Below, piece after piece: positions 13,465 to 16,305 of a DNA stretch of 16,305 nucleotides. Positions within the stretch are counted from its first letter, which is position 1; each line of letters opens with the position of its first letter. The translations under genes and the position numbers were made by a program. Below the pieces are notes generated by a model. It did no database searches and had not been told where the DNA came from. It saw nothing but the letters and a program-made list of their open reading frames with translations. The DNA comes from Leptospiraceae bacterium (GTDB lineage: Bacteria > Spirochaetota > Leptospiria > Leptospirales > Leptospiraceae), in NCBI GenBank assembly GCA_027485405.1, contig JAIXRB010000008.1, forward strand, positions 1-16,305, in the 5' to 3' direction.

Positions 13465-16305
13465 TTAGGCTTTTCGAATCAGCTCAACAAGTTCATCGAA
13501 ATCAGGGAGGAAAAGGAGAACACCCAATAAGTTACTACCCTGGTGATTGAACTCAGTATGCATGGATAAAAATTTTGTCCTTTCTGGTTTTACTATTTCT
13601 ATCACTTCCATAAAACTTCCATTGATCATTTCAGGAACATCTGGCATGATTTGTTTTTTTAGACGATTGGAAAGCGAGTTCATCACTCCAGAACACACAA
13701 TATTCGCAATTTCTGAGAATGCCGATACCATGTCCTCAGATAGAGTCTTTTTATCTGGACCATACTTAGCCTCTTCTGATCCAAAAAGTGTTTTTGCGAT
13801 TTCTGTTCCGTTTTCTTCCGAATACATCATGAGGAGATTTCCATGTAAATCTCCAGTCATTCGAACTTTGACCCCGAAGAACCCTTCATGGGAAAAACGA
13901 AATTCCCGAGAAAGAGTGTCACGATCCATCATTTTGACTTCAGGGATGAAAAGCTCAACTTCTTTGCCAACCAACTGAGAGAGTACCAAACCAGCGTTCA
14001 TCATACCGCTGTTCATAATACTTTCTAATTTCTTGATATCGGAAGAGCTCATAAGCTCGCTGATTTCTCCGATCGGTTTGGATGTCAATTGGCGAAGCCT
14101 TTCTTCTTTTTGCTCCACAAATCCTTTTATGATATCAGCCGCTTGCGATTTTTCCTGAGAATCCGAAACATTTACCTTTGCTTTTTCTGCTAGGCGATGG
14201 AATTCTTCTTCTTTGTGATGTTCTTCCATCTCTTTGGATTCAAGATTTACATCAATGACTGATGGATGATTGCCATCATAATCTCCGTTTGCAGTAACAA
14301 GTGCTTCCGATTCAACAGGTTTAATTATTTTTATATCTTCTATAGGATTAAGAATTTTTTCTTCAAGCCGAGAAGCCTGAAGCGTTTCTTTGCTCTCTTC
14401 TTTGCCTAATGGCTTTCTTTCAAACCTAGATCTATCTTTTTTCAGTTTAGTTTTTTCTCTAGACTTGATTTCTAGAAGTTTAGCATTGTATACATTTGTT
14501 GGAACTTCCGATTTAAAAACTTCTTCGGAATCGCTCATTTCCAAAGAGCGAATGGTGGTAGTCCGTTTCATCATTCTACCGACTACTGGATTGCTTTCCC
14601 AGTCTGCTCTGTCAGCCGCAATCTCAACTAGCCCAGGTATATCTAAAACGAGAATGATAGTTCCATCCCCCATTATAGTTGCACCGGTTAATCCTGGTAC
14701 GTCTTTGTAGTTTTTTCCAAGAGATTTGATGACAGTTTCATGCTTTCCGATGAGATCATCGACGATAAAGCCTAGCTTTCGAGTTTTGTAATTTACAATG
14801 ACAACCGGGACTTCTTGGAAATCAGGCTTATCTGACTGTCCTAAAATTCTGTTTAGGCGATAAATGGGGAGAACCTCTCCTCTTAAGTTGATGATTTCGT
14901 GACCTTCTAAAGTTGTGATCTGGTCAATGCTCACCTTAATCGTCTCAGAAACTTCTGAAAGTGGAAAGGCATACACTTCTTCTTCCATAGTAACTAAAAT
15001 ACTTGGAATGATAGCTAAAGCTTGAGGAAAGGAGAGAGTGAAGGATGAGCCCTTGCCCTCTTCTGATTGTATGATGATTTTTCCTTTGAATTCTTCGATG
15101 AGTTTATTCACAACATTCATCCCGACACCCCGACCCGATAAATCAGAGACTTTGTCGGCTGTGGAGAAACCTGGAGCAAAAATGAACTGAAAAATGTCTG
15201 ATTCAGAAAGGTTTGCCGCTTCTGATTCAGTGGTCAGTCCTCTTTCAATTGCTTTAGCTAGAATTTTTTGTTTGTTGAGACCTTTTCCATCATCTTTTAT
15301 TTCAACTAGAATGTTGGAGCCACCTTGGTATGCGTTTAACTCGACAGTTCCCGCTTCAGGCTTTCCAGCGGCCTTCCGTTCGGCGGGCTTTTCGAGTCCA
15401 TGATCTACTGAATTTCGAATCAAATGGATCATTGGTTCACCAATTGCATCGATTACTTTTTTGTCTAGTTCTGTGTTTTCACCATTCAGAACTAAATTTA
15501 CAGTTTTTTGCGTCTCGAGAGATAAGTCTCGGATAAGGCGAGTAAACCGATTGAACACGGACCCTATTGGAACCATGCGGATATTCATAATCCCAGTTTG
15601 AAGATCTTTTGAAATTCGGTTGATTTGATCTATTTTGGTTTTGAGCTCATTGAATAAAGAATCTTCACCAAATTGAGAAACTAGGTCGTCATAAATTTTC
15701 TGAAATCCCGAATTTGTAATAACAAGTTCCCCAACATTGTTCATCAGTTCATCAAGTTTATCCGAGGAAACTTTGATGGTTTTCATAACAACCTTGGATT
15801 CAGAAACTGCCTTTTCAAAGTGGTCACTTTTTCCGTTGGCGTCCTCGGATTTGGAGTCTTTTTTTGTAAGTTCTCCACTTGAATGGTCGGCTTTGTCTGA
15901 TTGAGATTCAGGATCCAAAATGCTTACTTTTGCTTTGTAAGGTGAAATCTGGACAGACTCAACCATGTCTATGTTACAAACGGATTTCAATTCAGATTCT
16001 GAGCATTTTGCCGCAATGACAAAGTGCAGTCGATCCCCACCCTTTCCATTGTCCAAATCTTCTTCGGAAGGCTCAGAGTGAAACACCTCTCCCAGTTGAC
16101 GCACGCTTTGTAAAATCAAAAGCAATCGTAGGTTTTTCATAGGCGTCTCTGCCTTTAAAGAAAGATCTACTTCGAACGAAGCGGTGTCTGGATTTTCATT
16201 TAAAAAACCTTTTAGGTCTGTTGTTTCTTCATCGCTGAGTTTTACAATTTCTGCGTTTTTTGAAACTGACGCGTCTGTTCCTTTGGGTTTTTCCGCAGAC
16301 GGAGC
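13465..16305 (-). CDS. cheA: chemotaxis histidine kinase CheA with C-terminal CheX/CheC-type phosphatase domain (5' end beyond window)
   Basis: The frame is open from the right edge for 946 codons; the Met at 16140-16138 (residue 1 below) is internal. The phospho-His P1 domain lies outside. Visible in order: the CheY/CheB-binding P2 domain (LLLILQSVRQLGEVF... to about 75); a linker; the P3 dimerisation helices (KVSSDKLDELMNNVGELVI, 123-141); the P4 ATPase with N box HLIRNSVDHGLE (239-250), DDGKGL (283-288), FAPGFSTAD (321-329) and GRGVGM (336-341); the P5 CheW-like domain (about 385-510); a charged linker of about 185 residues; and a CheX/CheC-like domain (about 695-891). In that domain Ser806-x3-Glu810-x2-Asn813-x22-Pro836 fits the CheC/CheX phosphatase signature exactly. 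The protein would thus both phosphorylate CheY and, probably, help remove the phosphate. cheB follows after three bases. Confidence 0.95.
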   Translation of the reverse strand, partial: APSAEKPKGTDASVSKNAEIVKLSDEETTDLKGFLNENPDTASFEVDLSLKAETPMKNLRLLLILQSVRQLGEVFHSEPSEEDLDNGKGGDRLHFVIAAKCSESELKSVCNIDMVESVQISPYKAKVSILDPESQSDKADHSSGELTKKDSKSEDANGKSDHFEKAVSESKVVMKTIKVSSDKLDELMNNVGELVITNSGFQKIYDDLVSQFGEDSLFNELKTKIDQINRISKDLQTGIMNIRMVPIGSVFNRFTRLIRDLSLETQKTVNLVLNGENTELDKKVIDAIGEPMIHLIRNSVDHGLEKPAERKAAGKPEAGTVELNAYQGGSNILVEIKDDGKGLNKQKILAKAIERGLTTESEAANLSESDIFQFIFAPGFSTADKVSDLSGRGVGMNVVNKLIEEFKGKIIIQSEEGKGSSFTLSFPQALAIIPSILVTMEEEVYAFPLSEVSETIKVSIDQITTLEGHEIINLRGEVLPIYRLNRILGQSDKPDFQEVPVVIVNYKTRKLGFIVDDLIGKHETVIKSLGKNYKDVPGLTGATIMGDGTIILVLDIPGLVEIAADRADWESNPVVGRMMKRTTTIRSLEMSDSEEVFKSEVPTNVYNAKLLEIKSREKTKLKKDRSRFERKPLGKEESKETLQASRLEEKILNPIEDIKIIKPVESEALVTANGDYDGNHPSVIDVNLESKEMEEHHKEEEFHRLAEKAKVNVSDSQEKSQAADIIKGFVEQKEERLRQLTSKPIGEISELMSSSDIKKLESIMNSGMMNAGLVLSQLVGKEVELFIPEVKMMDRDTLSREFRFSHEGFFGVKVRMTGDLHGNLLMMYSEENGTEIAKTLFGSEEAKYGPDKKTLSEDMVSAFSEIANIVCSGVMNSLSNRLKKQIMPDVPEMINGSFMEVIEIVKPERTKFLSMHTEFNHQGSNLLGVLLFLPDFDELVELIRKA

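Noticed and set aside
13076..13468. Plus-strand frames of 70-145 codons opposite cheA, cheB and scpA
   Set aside because: Shadows of very well-conserved genes; no independent motif or ribosome binding site.
16138..16140. ATG at 16140 as the true start of cheA
   Set aside because: The frame stays open for 55 more codons to the edge, this Met lies inside the P2 domain, and the P1 domain would be missing.

Overview
The window looks like chromosomal DNA of a spirochaete, most likely a Leptospira or close relative. This rests on moderately AT-rich coding, a spirochaete-style CheA whose C-terminus carries a CheX-type phosphatase domain, a putative LemA lipoprotein with a relaxed lipobox, and frequent TTG/GTG starts with weak Shine-Dalgarno sequences. 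The genus is an inference; there is no rRNA or other marker to fix it. I saw no tRNA, rRNA, CRISPR array or insertion sequence, and no gene-free stretch longer than about 290 bases.

Left part (1-3100). A membrane fatty-acid desaturase is followed in the same direction by a TetR-family regulator. A perfect 9-bp inverted repeat sits directly before the ribosome binding site of the desaturase, and a different 9-bp inverted repeat spans the start codon of tetR; both are operator candidates. Convergent to these is a PhoD-like metallophosphoesterase gene on the minus strand. It is broken by an in-frame TAA that abuts a run of 20 A's (coding strand), although both halves remain in the same frame and align at normal family length.

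Middle part (3099-6482, plus strand). Three closely spaced genes encode an unrecognised multi-pass membrane protein, a membrane-anchored SGNH hydrolase and an MBOAT acyltransferase of the AlgI type. The last two are the usual pair for moving acetyl groups onto an exported polysaccharide. The MBOAT stop codon overlaps the stop codon of the convergent MazG-like gene by three bases.

Right part (6479-16305, minus strand). Reading in the direction of transcription: cheA (runs off the right edge), cheB, cheY, scpA, scpB, pheA, tyrA and a NamZ/DUF1343 gene. Gaps are 0-6 nt or 4-nt overlaps, so this is very probably one transcription unit joining chemotaxis, chromosome condensation (condensin partners ScpA/ScpB), phenylalanine/tyrosine synthesis and peptidoglycan-fragment hydrolysis. 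lemA and a MazG-like pyrophosphohydrolase follow after a 41-nt gap that contains a candidate promoter.

The most interesting points are the CheA-CheX fusion, which places a kinase and a probable CheY-P phosphatase in one polypeptide; the A20/stop lesion in the PhoD gene; the two palindromes around the desaturase-tetR pair; and the mixed-function operon.
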